Part shown: in pieces, positions 43,793-54,877 of the stretch
Layout: each line of letters starts with the position of its first letter
Numbering within the stretch: position 1 is the first letter of the stretch
From: Krasilnikovozyma curviuscula
Lineage: Eukaryota > Basidiomycota > Tremellomycetes > Cystofilobasidiales > Mrakiaceae
Assembly: GCA_014825775.1 (NCBI GenBank)
Contig: MVAQ01000047.1
Coordinates: forward strand, 1-64,000
Length of the DNA: 64,000 bases
Direction of reading: 5' to 3'
The notes under the pieces: generated by a model
The model's database searches: none
What the model was told of the DNA's origin: nothing
What the model saw: the letters and a program-made list of their open reading frames with translations, nothing else
Translations under genes and position numbers: made by a program

Positions 43793-45140
43793 CTATATTA
43801 ACTCAACACTACCCGCTTTGACAAGCTTCTCCGCGAGGTTCCACCGAATTAGATGTGTCGTTCCTTTTGACAGCTGTGCAGATTTTCCTCTGGAGAAGTA
43901 AGCCCAAAAGAGATTAAGGTGGATTGCTCGTCAACGCCGAAGGCACGCCTGAAGATGATGCTACTCACGAAGGCAACCGCACAGGTCCTACATCCTCCAC
44001 ACATTTGATCAGCACAGCCGCTGTTGTTGATGGTCGTGGAACTTAAGAGAGGACATAAGATTTGATGAGTTCGAAGTCATCCAGGAGCTAGTTGACAAAG
44101 ACGCAGTGAAAGGTCATTTACTCATGTCAACACCATTTTCTTTGTCATCTAATCTTTTAAGTTCCTCGGGTAGCGAATCCAAGACTGTTGTCTTGTAATG
44201 CTGAACTAGTAGCGTCGCGTACCTACAACAACGAGAAATGTGAGTTTGGCGAAGCGGAGAAAGCGCAAGAACGCAACCCACCCTCGCGCGTATTTCAGCT
44301 CCAGACCAGAGAGAAGAGGTTGTATTGTTGGAGTTGCCACTATATACTGTGCGAATTGCTCGATCTGAGATGAAAGTCAGAGCTTTGAACGCAAGGGAAC
44401 TAAGAGTTGGGCATCACTCACTTTGTTCAGTCTGCAGCGTAGATACGCCCTTAGCAGAAACCTTACTCGTTCCATCTCTGTCTGTACTAACAGGAGACGG
44501 AAATGATCTTCTTCCATTGTGGAAGTCTCCGACAGCAGCGTAGTGACCATCTCTTTCTGTGAGGGAGCCGGAGAAAGCTGGTGAGCTCGTGAGGACGGAA
44601 ACAAAGCCAGTAGGAACTTTTTCGTGCCTGTTGTTCCAGAGTATACATGATTCCATCTATCAGGTCACCTTCCCATTGCAGAATCGTCGGTGCTGCTCGT
44701 TCTGCTATCCATACCTTCATCAACTTCTTCGTGTCTGTCAGCTCCTCCTTCTCCTGCCCAATTATGTGCGCAAGCTCCTCGTCTTCACCCTCGAGGTCCA
44801 GGCCTGGAGGAGCAGGAGATCTATCCCTTCCTAACACACGGTTCAGGAAGGCAGTTTGAGGCTGGGATGAGGCACTGGGGCCTGCTATTGCTGCTCGAGC
44901 ACCCGCTGCTGAAGTTGAAGCGTACTGCCTGTTCTCAGCAAAGAAGGCTGCAGGTAGAGGTGGAGGACTCCCCGAGTTGGAGTCGTCGTCGTTGAAGAAT
45001 GAGTCAGCCAGCTTGAATGATTTTCTAGAGGAAGAAGATATTGAGAGTTAGAGACAAACGCGTCGAGCGCTGGATAAATGAGCGAGTTACCTCAGACGAG
45101 CAATACCATAATTTCACTTTGCGAAACCATCGAATGGCAT
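43793..45140 (-). CDS. SLD5: GINS complex subunit Sld5
   Basis: Sld5 is one of four GINS subunits of the replicative CMG helicase. The core is clear: 'KKLMKVWIAERAAPTILQWE', 'DLIDGIMYTLEQQ', 'TEMERVRFLLRAYLRCRLNK' then 'IEQFAQYI', and the C-terminal B domain 'STTAAVLIKCVEDVGPVRLP' with 'LIRWNLAEKLVKAGSVELI' ending at 43793. An Ala/Pro/Ser-rich segment precedes the helical domain. The N-terminus is uncertain. The strong acceptor before 'KSFKLADSFFNDDD' needs a first exon ending in phase 2. The only fit I found is ATG 45140 ('MPFDGFAK') with a weak GTGAAA donor. ATG 45130 with a weaker acceptor is the alternative. Either start abuts or overlaps the divergent methyltransferase start. Confidence 0.85.
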
Positions 45141-46369
45141 CGAGTTCTCATGGAGGGAAGAGACCTAATCCAATATATGGTAAGGGTCTAGTTTCTTTTT
45201 AGTTGCTTTCTCGCAGCGTTTTTCTGACGAGACTTTCGCATCCTTGAACCGCAAAGGGAATTACCAAAATTACTACACCAAAAGAAACACATCTTTGCTA
45301 AATGGAGATGAGCGGATAAGGCTGATACCTCATGAGTGGTTCAAAGGGAAAAGGGTGCTCGATATTGGCACGAATTCAGGGTTTGTAGCTGTCGAAATTG
45401 GCGAGTAGCTTCCGCAGACTCCTTGACACACCTCAGGAGCTAACCGTAAACGACATCTACTTTGATACTATAGCTCAGAAGTATTCTCCAACCCACGTCG
45501 TCGGTGTGGACGTCGATGCGGATTTGATTTCTCAAGTGAGCGCAAACTTCCGTTAGTATCGTCAGACAATCACTAAACCAACCTTGAACGATGTCACAGT
45601 GTCAAAAGCATCTCCGCTTGATATACTCCCTCCAGGAACCGACCACATCAACGGAAGCATCGACCAGCGACCTTCCTCAACCCAACTTCTTCCCTGTTGC
45701 GCTTGCAAAAGAACATGGGTTCATTCCACTTCCACCATCTGATGCAAGCTCAAATAGGTTTCCAAGAAATATCAGCTTTTATTGTGCAGACTGGGTGATA
45801 CAGTCTATACCGCCTGATGAAGAGAAGTATCACGTGATCATCGCGTGAGTTTACCGTCATTCTCCTACCAACAATGACACCCCTTGTTGACTCGTGTGAT
45901 TGATCGATCTTTATCAGATTCTCTGTTTCAAAGTGGATACATCTACATCATAGCGACGAAGGGCTCATTCGATGGTTTCAGAAGATCATCGCTTACCTTC
46001 ATCCTGGCGGGCGATTTATACTGGAGAAACAAGACTGGAAGGGCTACAAACAAGCTAAAAGAGAAAGCCAAGTAAGGCAGTGTAGCTAATGATTTGCTTT
46101 CGAAGAACACTGATAAACATTCCTTTTTGACAGGCACTAAAGGAATCATTCAATAACCTGAAATTGCGGCCAGACGAAGATTTCTCGAGAATCCTTCTAT
46201 CTTCTGAGGTTGGATTCAAATCTGTGTCGATTCTCAAAGAGCAGGGCGCAGACGGAAGCGGAGGTGAGCTGCAGCGGCTCCCATCTTGCCATGCACAATT
46301 TTTACCCAGTGTCTTTTGACTTCACAAAAACTAGGATTTGACCGCTCCATCGAGGTCTACCAGAAATAG
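45134..46369 (+). CDS. BIN3: Bin3/MePCE-type RNA methyltransferase
   Basis: Bin3-family enzymes methylate the gamma-phosphate at the 5' end of RNAs such as 7SK, U6 or, in fission yeast, telomerase RNA. The start 'MASSSHGGKRPNPIYG' (ATG 45134) splices to the family opening 'NYQNYYTKR'. The SAM-binding motif is 'KRVLDIGTNSGFVAVEI' with 'HVVGVDVDADLI'. The Bin3 domain follows: 'NISFYCADWV', 'FSVSKWIHLHHSDEGLIRWF' and 'LHPGGRFILEKQDWKGY'. Between them is an insert of about 45 residues ('STEASTSDLPQPNFFPVAL' and after). The junction after 'VAVEI' uses a GC-AG intron (45411-45473), which restores the SAM fold in frame. The stop is at 46367. The enzyme class is firm; the RNA target is unknown. Confidence 0.87.
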
Positions 46370-46784
46370 GCCTGAAAAGTAATGTTAGGGCTAATAGGAA
46401 GGAAAGTAGAACAGTGGAAGCGTCAGGTCGAGGTTAGCTTTTGCTCGAAGCCATCAAATGGCCATTCAGCTTCCCTACCAACTTCGTCATATATTTGTTG
46501 CATTTATGTGTGAAAACTGTTGTATGAATCTATTTGATCGTGAAATCTTGCTACAACTCGAAATAAGATTTGTTTTCGTGGCGGAAGAGACTCGCCTCAG
46601 AATTATAAGCTCTTCGACTTGCGCCCAACCAAAATTTCCCTATACCTCTTCGACCAGTGATCTTATTACGTGAGGTCAACCTTATATACTAATAAAACAG
46701 TGAGTTCATTCTTAATGTGCATTCTGTCCCGTATTGTTAGATTCTGACTCGTTCTCCAGCCCGCCAAAACTTTCAGAAACGATA
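46370..46784. promoter_or_regulatory. Intergenic gap, probable SNU13 promoter
   Basis: About 415 bases between two plus-strand genes. 'CTTATATACTAATAAAACAG' near 46680 is AT-rich and could be a core promoter about 100 bases before the SNU13 start. No gene was seen. Confidence 0.35.
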
Positions 46785-47532
46785 ATGTCTGGCCCAACTC
46801 CAAACCCAAAGGCTTTCCCATTGGCTGATGCCACCCTTACCAACCAGGTAAGTGCCCTTGCTATCCCTACTGGTTTGCTTACAGATTGGTTTCAAGGACT
46901 GACAGGTTGTTAAATTTTTTGGTTGGTGCGGAATGGTTTAGATTTTGGATTTGGTGCAGCAGGCTTCTCACTACAAGCAGTTGAAGAAGGGTGCTAACGA
47001 GGCTACCAAGACATTGAACAGAGGTATCTGTGAATTCATCGTTATGACTGCCGGTGAGTTTGCTGCTATTTGGATTGGATGAGTAGGAATGGTTTGACTG
47101 ACTTGGTGGATATCTGCCTAGACACTGAGCCAATTGAGATTCTGCTCCACTTGCCTCTCTTGTGTGAAGACAAGAATGTGCCGTGAGTTCGGTTCGATAT
47201 CTAGTCTGAAGTTCCGAGACTGACTTCTTCCTTCATTTGGCAGATACGTCTTCCTTCCATCCAAGACCGGTGAGGCCCTTCTGCAAAATATGACACTTAC
47301 CTAGTTCAAAAACTGACGCTTCTTTTTTAATCATTGCAGCTCTTGGACGTGCTTGTGGTGTCTCTAGACCTGTCATTGCTGCGTCCGTTACCACCAACGA
47401 AGCCAGAGAATTGAACGCTCAAATCATCGCCGTCAAGGTAAGGAAATTTCCCTGCTTTTACTATTACCCTCCACTCTTAGTGAAGATTATATCCTTGTTC
47501 TTCAGAACCAAATTGAGAAGCTCCTCATCTAA
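46785..47532 (+). CDS. SNU13: Snu13 (15.5K/NHP2L1) RNA-binding protein
   Basis: Snu13 binds kink-turns in U4 snRNA and box C/D snoRNAs, serving both splicing and rRNA modification. Five exons give about 125 residues, the normal length. The protein runs from '[19 protein letters not shown]' (ATG 46785) through '[20 protein letters not shown]', '[18 protein letters not shown]' and '[20 protein letters not shown]' to '[18 protein letters not shown]' and a stop at 47530. The L7Ae-type '[14 protein letters not shown]' RNA-contact helix and 'ACGVSRPV' loop are intact. High conservation makes every splice site easy to place. Confidence 0.95.
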
Positions 47533-47752
47533 GTTCGCCTTTGGTGGGTTGCTTTGGAAGCGGATCGTAGGACGAATGATCGGACCTCTTTATTGAGTTT
47601 TCTGGTCCACTGAATATATATTTCCGTTTTCTGAATGTGTATCTGTTCGTCGTGCCGCAAGTTTTGCTTGTTATTTTCATTTGACACTTGAATAACGTCG
47701 TACGCGTGCACTGGCGTTTCGGCGTTTGTCTAAAGCTTCCACTGCACGTAAA

Positions 47753-48781
47753 ATGTCAACGCTCCTCACAGCAACGTTCGACGATTCAGAATCAGAAGCA
47801 GATGAGGATTTTGTCCTACCTGATTCACCGACGACCTCAGAAGAAGCAGATGCACGAGCTGAAGCCAGATTACAGCAGCAGCACAAGCAGGACCACAAAG
47901 AGAAGGATGAGTCTGAGCAGAAAGTCGACGTGAAGAGCTTGATGGAAGATTTCTATAATGAGGCTGGAGGAGCAGCTGGACCTAGTCAGCCTAGAAAGGA
48001 AGCACCTGCAAAAGTTGAAGTGGTCATCATCAAGACAGCGAGGAAGTTTGCTGGTGCTATCGTTCAGTGAGTGCCCGATTCGGAAAGCACTTTGATTACT
48101 AACTGCTATGGCTGATCCTACTTATTTACTGTTTCTCTCTTCAGCGAGGATGTCGAGGTTCCCAAAGATTCTCCTGAAGCGGTCGCGTACCTGGCCTCTC
48201 TGAAATCAGCTGCTACTCCACCTGGGCTGAGCACTACTTCTCCAACCATATCAGATCTGTTCGCGAGCCATCTGTCATCAGCTCAAACATCATCTACGTC
48301 GTCTTCCGCTTCCCAATCAACAGGCCCCCAACGGCCCTCGCCTTCTTTGACACATCTTCAGACAAATCCGCCGCTTCAGAAGGGTGGCCCGCCAAGAAAG
48401 AGAAAAGCAAGTAGCTTAGAAGCATTATCAGCTGTTGCGTCGGTGAAAGCAAAGAAAATGACTACAATGGAGAAAGTGAGTGTCGCTGCTACATTCAAAC
48501 TGGCTATTTGGCGAGATGTCTGCCCGGTAAATTGACCTTAAGTTCTCTTGAATAGTCTGCTCTGGACTGGAGGAATCACATAGGTCAGCTCTTTTGCTTT
48601 CTAATGTTTCCGGCGTCCAATGCGATGCTGATAGTCTGTGTTTAACCCCCCACTCGCGCCCAAACAATCAGCGTCAGAAGATCCAAGCGTAGCAGAACAA
48701 CTGAACGCCAACAAAAAGTCGAACTCTTCTTATCTGGCCAAGGCTGACTTCTTGCAAAGGGTAGATGATAGGCAGAGCTAG
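47753..48781 (+). CDS. SWC5: Swc5 (BCNT/CFDP1 domain) SWR1-complex subunit
   Basis: Swc5 activates the SWR1 remodeller that swaps histone H2A for H2A.Z. The start 'MSTLLTATFDDSESEADEDF' (ATG 47753) is the usual acidic histone-binding N-terminus. A charged linker follows ('KVDVKSLMEDFYNEAG'), then 'VVIIKTARKFAGAIVHEDVE' and a Ser/Pro-rich disordered stretch. The C-terminal BCNT block is split by two introns: 'KKMTTMEKSALDWRNHI', then a segment ending 'YLAKADFLQRVDDRQS' at 48781. The W in 'LDW' and the final 'FL.RVD.R' are the hallmarks of BCNT domains. The identity is good from both ends of the protein. Confidence 0.85.
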
Positions 48782-49036
48782 ATGAGTCTGGTAGTGTAGT
48801 CGCGCCTTTTAAGCAGGGTCAAATGGAACAAGCGGGATCATTGGAAGGTGTTGGAATGTTGTACTAGGCCATCAGTTCCATGTTTAAATGGGTGTTCCGT
48901 ATGAAAATTGTTGTAAAGAAAATAACATCACATGCACATGGCGCTCTCGTCACCGTCCGCTTTTATCTCTCTCGCTTGAAGACGACCTCACCCTAACCAC
49001 CATTCCCTCCTGGACGCCAAATCCAAGTCTGCAATT

Positions 49037-51501
49037 ATGGTCGGTTGCTTCTCCTCTCTCCTGTCCAACAAAGTCTCTTCAAATGACCGTCAGATTCTCA
49101 GCAACTTCGACGAGGCTATTGAGAAGGCAGCACCCCCTCAGTACTATTCCGGCGACGTCTATTCTGCGTTTTCTAAGGATGACCAGGTGCGAGCTCAGAA
49201 GGAGGCCATTGCTGAGGTAAAAATGCTGATGGAAGAGCAGAAGGTTGACATGTAGTGAGTAACCTGGATGGCACCTTTTTGGTGGAGCAGCGTCCGCATG
49301 ACTGCCCCTCCAGCGGTTCGAGTTGCGGTGTGGAATTTCACTGACCACTCTGCTTCGGTTGGACATAGCCTCGTATCGAGCGATGATAACCATCTGTCTG
49401 AGTATGTCGCCGATAGCGAGAGGAGGATCAGGTTCTTGTCTGGCTACAGTGAGTCCCCCTCCTTCGGAAGTGAGGCTGCCACAGCTGACGGTCTCCGGTT
49501 TTTGTTTCCAGCGGGGCATGGAGATCTCATCATCACAAAGACGTAGGTATATTGCAGAGCCATCCTATAATTTGAAGTCATACTAACGATGACGGCGATC
49601 GAAACAGCATCAACTACTTATATGTCAATCCGATTTACTGGATTCAAGCAGACAACGAGGTCTGCAAGGATATCTGGACCATCATCAGAGTTGGAAACAA
49701 AGGTCAGCTACCATGGTCCAAGGACGAGAAGGTCATTTTGGACGGCCGCTTTGGATTTGATCCTGCACTCTCATCATCGACCACCATTCAAAGTCTTGTC
49801 GACCTCGGTGTCAATTTGAAACCAATTTCCGAAAACCTCGTCGACAAGGTCTGGGGTGATGCGAAACCAAAGCGAAACACCGCTCCTCTTTTCTTACATG
49901 GAATCGAGTTCACTGGAATGGACACCAAGGAGAAGATCTCGAACCTGCTCAAATCGCCAGAGTTCTCACCAAAAATAGTTGCTCCAGGTGTTAAACAAGC
50001 TCCTGCAGGCATTTTTGTCCCAGTTTTGGATGAGATCGCATGGTTGTTGAACTTGCGGTGCATCGGAGACATCCCCAACACGCCGGTTTTCTACTCCTTC
50101 TTGTGGGTCTCGCCGTCGGAAACAGTCCTCTTTATTGACAAGGTGAAGATTAATGAAGAAGTTCAGAAGTACTTGGATAGTCTCAAGATTCAGGTTCAAA
50201 ATTATGACAACGCGCTGGTCTACATGAGGAACCTGGTCTCGAGTGAAACGTACAAGGGACAAAAGATCCTCACACCCTTGAGCATCAGTTACGCTGTTGA
50301 ATCAACACTTGGAGAAGTAAGCTTTCTCGTTGATAATGAGGACCTTTCTCTTCTGTTCACTAAGTCTCTTTCCTTCTTTAGGCAACTTCCAAAATCTTGA
50401 GTCCGATCACCACCGCTCGTGCTATCAAAAACCCAGTCGAAGTTGCAGGCTTCCGTGCAGCTTACTTGAGAGATGGAAGAGCGACAGTGAAATGGATCGG
50501 CTGGCTCGACGAAGCCATTAGAAAGAATGGCACTAAAATTGACGAGTTCCAGGCGGGCGAAGGTCTTACCAGATACCGTCGCGCTGAGAAGTACTTCAAA
50601 GGACTGGCCTACGATAACATCTCGGGAAGTGGTCCAAATGGTGCTCTTCCTCACTACTCTCCAGTGAAAGGAAAGTGCAGACAGGTTGACACGGAGACAC
50701 CTTACGTCAACGACTCTGGTGCCCAGTATTTGGATGCGACCATCGACACCACCAGAACTGTAGGTGCAAATTTGTTTCAATTTCGATTTACCATCTCGCT
50801 AATTCTTCTCTCGATCTATCTAGTACCACTTCGGAAAGCCAACTGATGAGCAGAAGGATTGCTTCACTCGAGCATTGAAAGGACACATTGCTCTCGACAG
50901 CCTCATCTTCCCTCAAGGCACAGCAGGAGCTGGAATGGACGCCATGATAAGAAAATCACTGTGGGATGTGGGACTGAACTTCGGACATGGTATTGGTCAT
51001 GGTATTGGTGAGTAATCCGTTCTCTAAAACTACGAGCTTTGCTTACCCTTGTCCTTGTAAAGGCGAATACTTGTCGGTTCACGAGGGACCTCAGGGTGTC
51101 CCACTCCCTTACCCTTTCACTGTCGGACATGTTATTTCAAATGAACCTGGGTACTACAAAGAAGGGGAGTTTGGTTTGAGAATCGAATCAGCCATCGTAT
51201 GCGAGAAATACACAGTAAGCATCTCGTCTTGCAGTCTTCTCGCTGTTTCGAAGCTGACATCTGGGATCATGTCCAGACTGAACATCAAATGGGAGGAGAT
51301 ATCTGGCTCCACTGGTCGAGGCTGACTAGAGTGCCCATTCAAAAGGACCTCGTGAACTTCAAGCTTCTGTCGCCGGAGGAGAAGCAATGGTTGAAGGAGC
51401 ACAATCAGCAGTGTGTTGATGACCTTGAGCCACTTCTGGAGGGAGATGATAGGGCAAAGAAGTGGCTAAAGACTCAAACTGTTGGTTTCTGGGATCGATA
51501 G
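49037..51501 (+). CDS. Xaa-Pro aminopeptidase (M24B, creatinase type)
   Basis: Removes N-terminal residues that precede proline. The C-terminal 'pita-bread' domain has all five metal ligands: the two Asp in 'NDSGAQYLDATIDTTRT', His in 'FGHGIGHGIGEYLSVHEGP', Glu in 'NEPGYY' and Glu in 'LRIES'. The ending is family-like ('LTRVPIQKDLVN', 'LSPEEKQWLKEHN'). The N-terminal creatinase domain is recognisable ('SDDNHLSEYVADSERRIRFL') but has 'SGYTGHGDLIITKT' where most family members have 'SGFTGSAGTAVVT', and lacks the usual 'LWTDGRYFLQA' strand. The start ATG is 49037 and the stop 51499. The C-terminal half is likely active; the N-terminal half may give a different substrate range. Confidence 0.83.
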
Positions 51502-51632
51502 GATTCTATAAAAATTAAAAACTCTTTTTACCTCTAAAACTGGTTGCGGCGACCCACCGCAAGCGACCGGAAGCTCGCTACATCGCCGGTCAAGATGTCG
51601 ACTAAAAGTGACTCGAACTCCATCTCGAAAAA

Positions 51633-53104
51633 ATGGCCACACCTCAATCGACCTACCCGGAAGGTGCACAGAAACCTTCTTTTCAAGGGGTACAAGCTGC
51701 TTACAAAAGGATCCAGTAGGCTGCTCCATCGACCTAGTTTATTTACCTCTGTGAGAGACTTACCAAAATGATGTGTATCTTAGAAATCTCGTCCATGTTA
51801 CCCCTATACTCTCTTCCAAAACATTGGACAAGCTAGCCAGCTCTCAGTTTGAAGGCGTTACCACTAAGAATGGGAAGAAAGTAAAAGTGGAAGTTGCTCT
51901 GAAAGCGGAGAATCTGCAAAAGATCGGTGGTGAGTACCTTCCCCCCCGCTTTGTCATGGCAAGAAAGAGCTTACCCTCAGTTTGATATTGCACAGCTTTC
52001 AAGGCTCGAGGAGCTCTCAGTGCTCTTACAAAGTTCCTCGAAGAGAACGAGGATGAAGCCTCACCTCTTACGGTCTTCACCCACTCCAGTGGGAATCACG
52101 CTGGGGGCGTTGCATTTGCTTGCCAGTCAATGTCAACACCAGAACGACCGATTACAGCAACGATTATTATGCCCTCAAACGCATCTGAAGCGAAGAAAGC
52201 CGCTGTGAGGACTTACGGAGGAACCGTCATCGAATGCAGTCCTGACGCGAAGGCTAGAAAGGAAGCTTGCGATCAAGCGATGGAGAAGGTTGCCAGAGAG
52301 GGCGGAAGAGTATTGTTCATCAACAGCTATGATGATGTGAATGTCATCCACGGTCAAGGAACGGTGCTCCTGCAGGCGTACGAAGAGCAACTCAGCAATG
52401 GACTTTGGCGTGATTCGTGGAAAGACGGGCCTGATGTGATCATGACACCTCTTGGCGGTGGTGGACTTCTCAGTGGTACCTCGTTAACGGCCAAAGCAGT
52501 GTATCCCAAAGCCAAAATTGTTGGCGCTGAACCGGAAGGTAAGCTCTTGTTTCGTATTTTGGTTTCTCAAGGTCTTTCTGACTAATGGATTGTGGATTTT
52601 GGTTACCAGGAGCAAACGATGCAGCACAAGGGTTCAAGAGCGGTACCTGGCATCCCGCGTTGAATCCCACCCATACTGTCGCGGATGGCTTGCTCACGGC
52701 GCTAGGTGAGACCTTTACCAGCTCTATATCACCTGCTTCTCATTCTCAATTTTTGCGATGAAGGTTTCTTAACGTTCCCAACTATCCTCAAAAACGTTGA
52801 TCACATCTTCACCGCACCAGACTGTTCTATCATCCTGGCAATGCGCTTTGTTTGGGAGCGAATGAAGGTGATTGTAGAACCTAGTGGATGCCTTCCGCTG
52901 GCAGTGCTATTGGGGGATGCTCTTGGTGGACCAAAAGAAAATTCTGGAGCGGGCTGGAAGGATCTGGTTCTCGACATCGCCGAGAACAAGGAAGCCAACG
53001 AGAAGGAGGACACAGTGGTTGTGAAAGTCTTCGCTGTGTTCTCAGGTGGAAACTGCGAATTCAAGAAGATATTTGAGATGTTTGAAAGCTTAGAATCCAG
53101 CTAG
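51633..53104 (+). CDS. PLP-dependent serine racemase / serine-threonine dehydratase
   Basis: A fold-type II PLP enzyme. The start ATG 51633 gives 'MATPQSTYPEGAQKPSFQG', then 'VQAAYKRIQNLVHVTPILSS' across an intron. The PLP lysine lies in 'ENLQKIGAFKARGALSAL', the substrate loop in 'HSSGNHAGGVAFA', and the tetraglycine phosphate cradle in 'PLGGGGLLSGTSL'. 'IVGAEPEGANDAAQGFKSG' and 'TVADGLLTALG' match serine racemases more than biosynthetic threonine dehydratases, and there is no C-terminal ACT domain. The protein ends 'FESLESS' at 53104. It may interconvert L- and D-serine and/or deaminate serine or threonine; sequence alone cannot separate these. It lies 132 bases after the aminopeptidase, with no evident link. 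Confidence 0.83.
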
Positions 53105-53597
53105 ATGGTTTCACTATATCAACAATGAATAGTCGAGTTGCTTTCTACGAGCATGTTGAGATTGTCGGCATTCTCGATGTGGCTACCAATAAGGTGGTTG
53201 TTGCTAAGATCATTGTTCAGAGGTGTCATAGGCTTGAAAGAGGGGATGGAGAAGCCATCCTTTCTCGATGGATCTATATTTGGATAATATCTCCATTATT
53301 TGCTCAGTTCTGAAAGAAGATCGAACAGCCATCACACATGACAGAAGTTGAAGTATAAATTTTGAAGACAAAAGAGCAACATAACAAAGAAGTTGAAGCA
53401 GTGGGAATTCAAGAAACGGATGACGGTTCACTTCAGAATAATGGAACATGTATGTCGATGTACAAATATAAAACATCAAGCGCAATAGATGATGCGAAGC
53501 AATACCGCTTTTTGAGTGCATACAAAGTGTAAGCGATGTTGTGTAGTGATCCATGCGTGAGATCAGAGATGCGAGTTGACGATGGTAGTTGAACGCT
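53105..53597. other. Convergent gap, no gene
   Basis: About 490 bases between two stops. Open frames of 60-157 codons occur, but the longest one on the minus strand is the read-through of the neighbouring last exon in another frame. Nothing else was recognised. Confidence 0.4.
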
Positions 53598-54877
53598 TCA
53601 AGCGTAGCCCCATTTAGATTTGATGTAGTGCCAGACAGGCTCCATTTCTGGGTGGATTTGAGAGAACCATTCGAGATCTTCACAGCGCGCCGGGTCGACT
53701 GAAAACAGGAGACAAGGTGCGGGAAACAGATGTCAGTACGCTTGGCAGAAAGAAGGTAATTGAGTGAGCGACTAACTGGAATCGGGAAAGTTCCGCAGCA
53801 TGAACAGGACTTCCTCTTCCGCCGTGGAGTCGGCCGTCATTACTCTCAGCGAAGCTCGTACGAATCTGTCGGCAGAAGAGAGAAATAGTCAGATCACAGC
53901 GACGTTACAGGCGATTGAGGTAAGGGAGACGCACTCGGTGATGTTGAGAAAAAAAAGATCTTCAAGTACTATTAGTGTGGAAGGTTCTGACTCGTCCTCA
54001 CTCCATGCGAGGATCCGAGGGCCATATCTGGAAAAAGAGGTTTGGCTGATCAGCAAAGACGATCAACTCGACACAGCAGCAGCTCGTTGTGGACTCGCTC
54101 TCCTGCTGGAAAAACATCTATTCGGACGACCATCGCGGCTCGTTGGTAGAATACACTTTGATAATCCAGTTGGGGAGCGAGTGATCTGAAACAAAAACAG
54201 CACATGAAACGCATCAGCGTCGAACTACAAGCGAAGGTTAGAATCGACACACTGACAAGAATCCGCCGTTTGTGTCCAAATCGTTTGCACTATTCAGTGC
54301 CTTCTTCACATGTCGCAAAGCCGCTCCAACTGTGCAATTAATGCTGATTTCAGATTGGCCTGATCCGAGTACAGCAGGAAGCAGCCCGCCGCTGAACTGT
54401 GAGCACAAGTAACGTTTGTTATAATCAAGGAAAGAAAGAGATAAACAAATTTGAGCAATAATTTACAGCATGGGGGATGCCATAGATTCGATTCGCCTCA
54501 TCAAAGTATCTCAAAAGAACACCACTCAAGGCTTTCGCAGCTTCGAGATGAAAACTACAATTTCTACCGACATTACCATCAATACGACTCTCGTCAGCAC
54601 CACCCGTGGATAAAGAAGAGATGGGGAGTTCGCTGTGGAGAAAGTATTGGTCCTCTGGGAGGGCTGAAGGCGATACGGCGTACTCTGTCTGTGAATCGTC
54701 ATCTGATATCGAGATTTCTTGGTCGTCAGAGGACGAGGCTGACGAGTGCTCATCGATGTAGCGTGCAGCATCGTTGGGAGATGATCCAAGGGAGGATATG
54801 TCTTCAATGTGCTTCAACATGATCTGGGCCGTTGGGAAAGGCAAGAAAGATGGTGTTGTTGTGAAGGAGGTAGCCAT
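53598..54877 (-). CDS. Conserved-looking protein of unknown function
   Basis: About six exons from ATG 54877 ('MATSFTTTPSFLPFPTAQIM'). The N-terminal quarter is acidic and Ser-rich. A helical part follows ('LEAAKALSGVLLRYFDEANR', 'CTVGAALRHVKKALNSAN'), then a beta-rich segment 'SVFYQRAAMVVRIDVFP' and 'RILAWSEDESEPSTLIVLED', a helix 'FVRASLRVMTADSTAEEEV', and a compact end 'CEDLEWFSQIHPEMEPVWHY' finishing 'KSKWGYA' at 53598. The compact, Trp-rich C-terminus looks like a conserved motif, but I do not recognise the family. The exons between 54.05 and 53.8 kb are joined by best fit, and one junction is weak. Confidence 0.55.

Noticed and set aside
50980..51330. Loss of a metal ligand in Xaa-Pro aminopeptidase ('LHWSRLT' instead of 'FE.LT')
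   Set aside because: The ligand Glu of this family is the one in 'RIE', which is present ('LRIES'); the later position is not a ligand.
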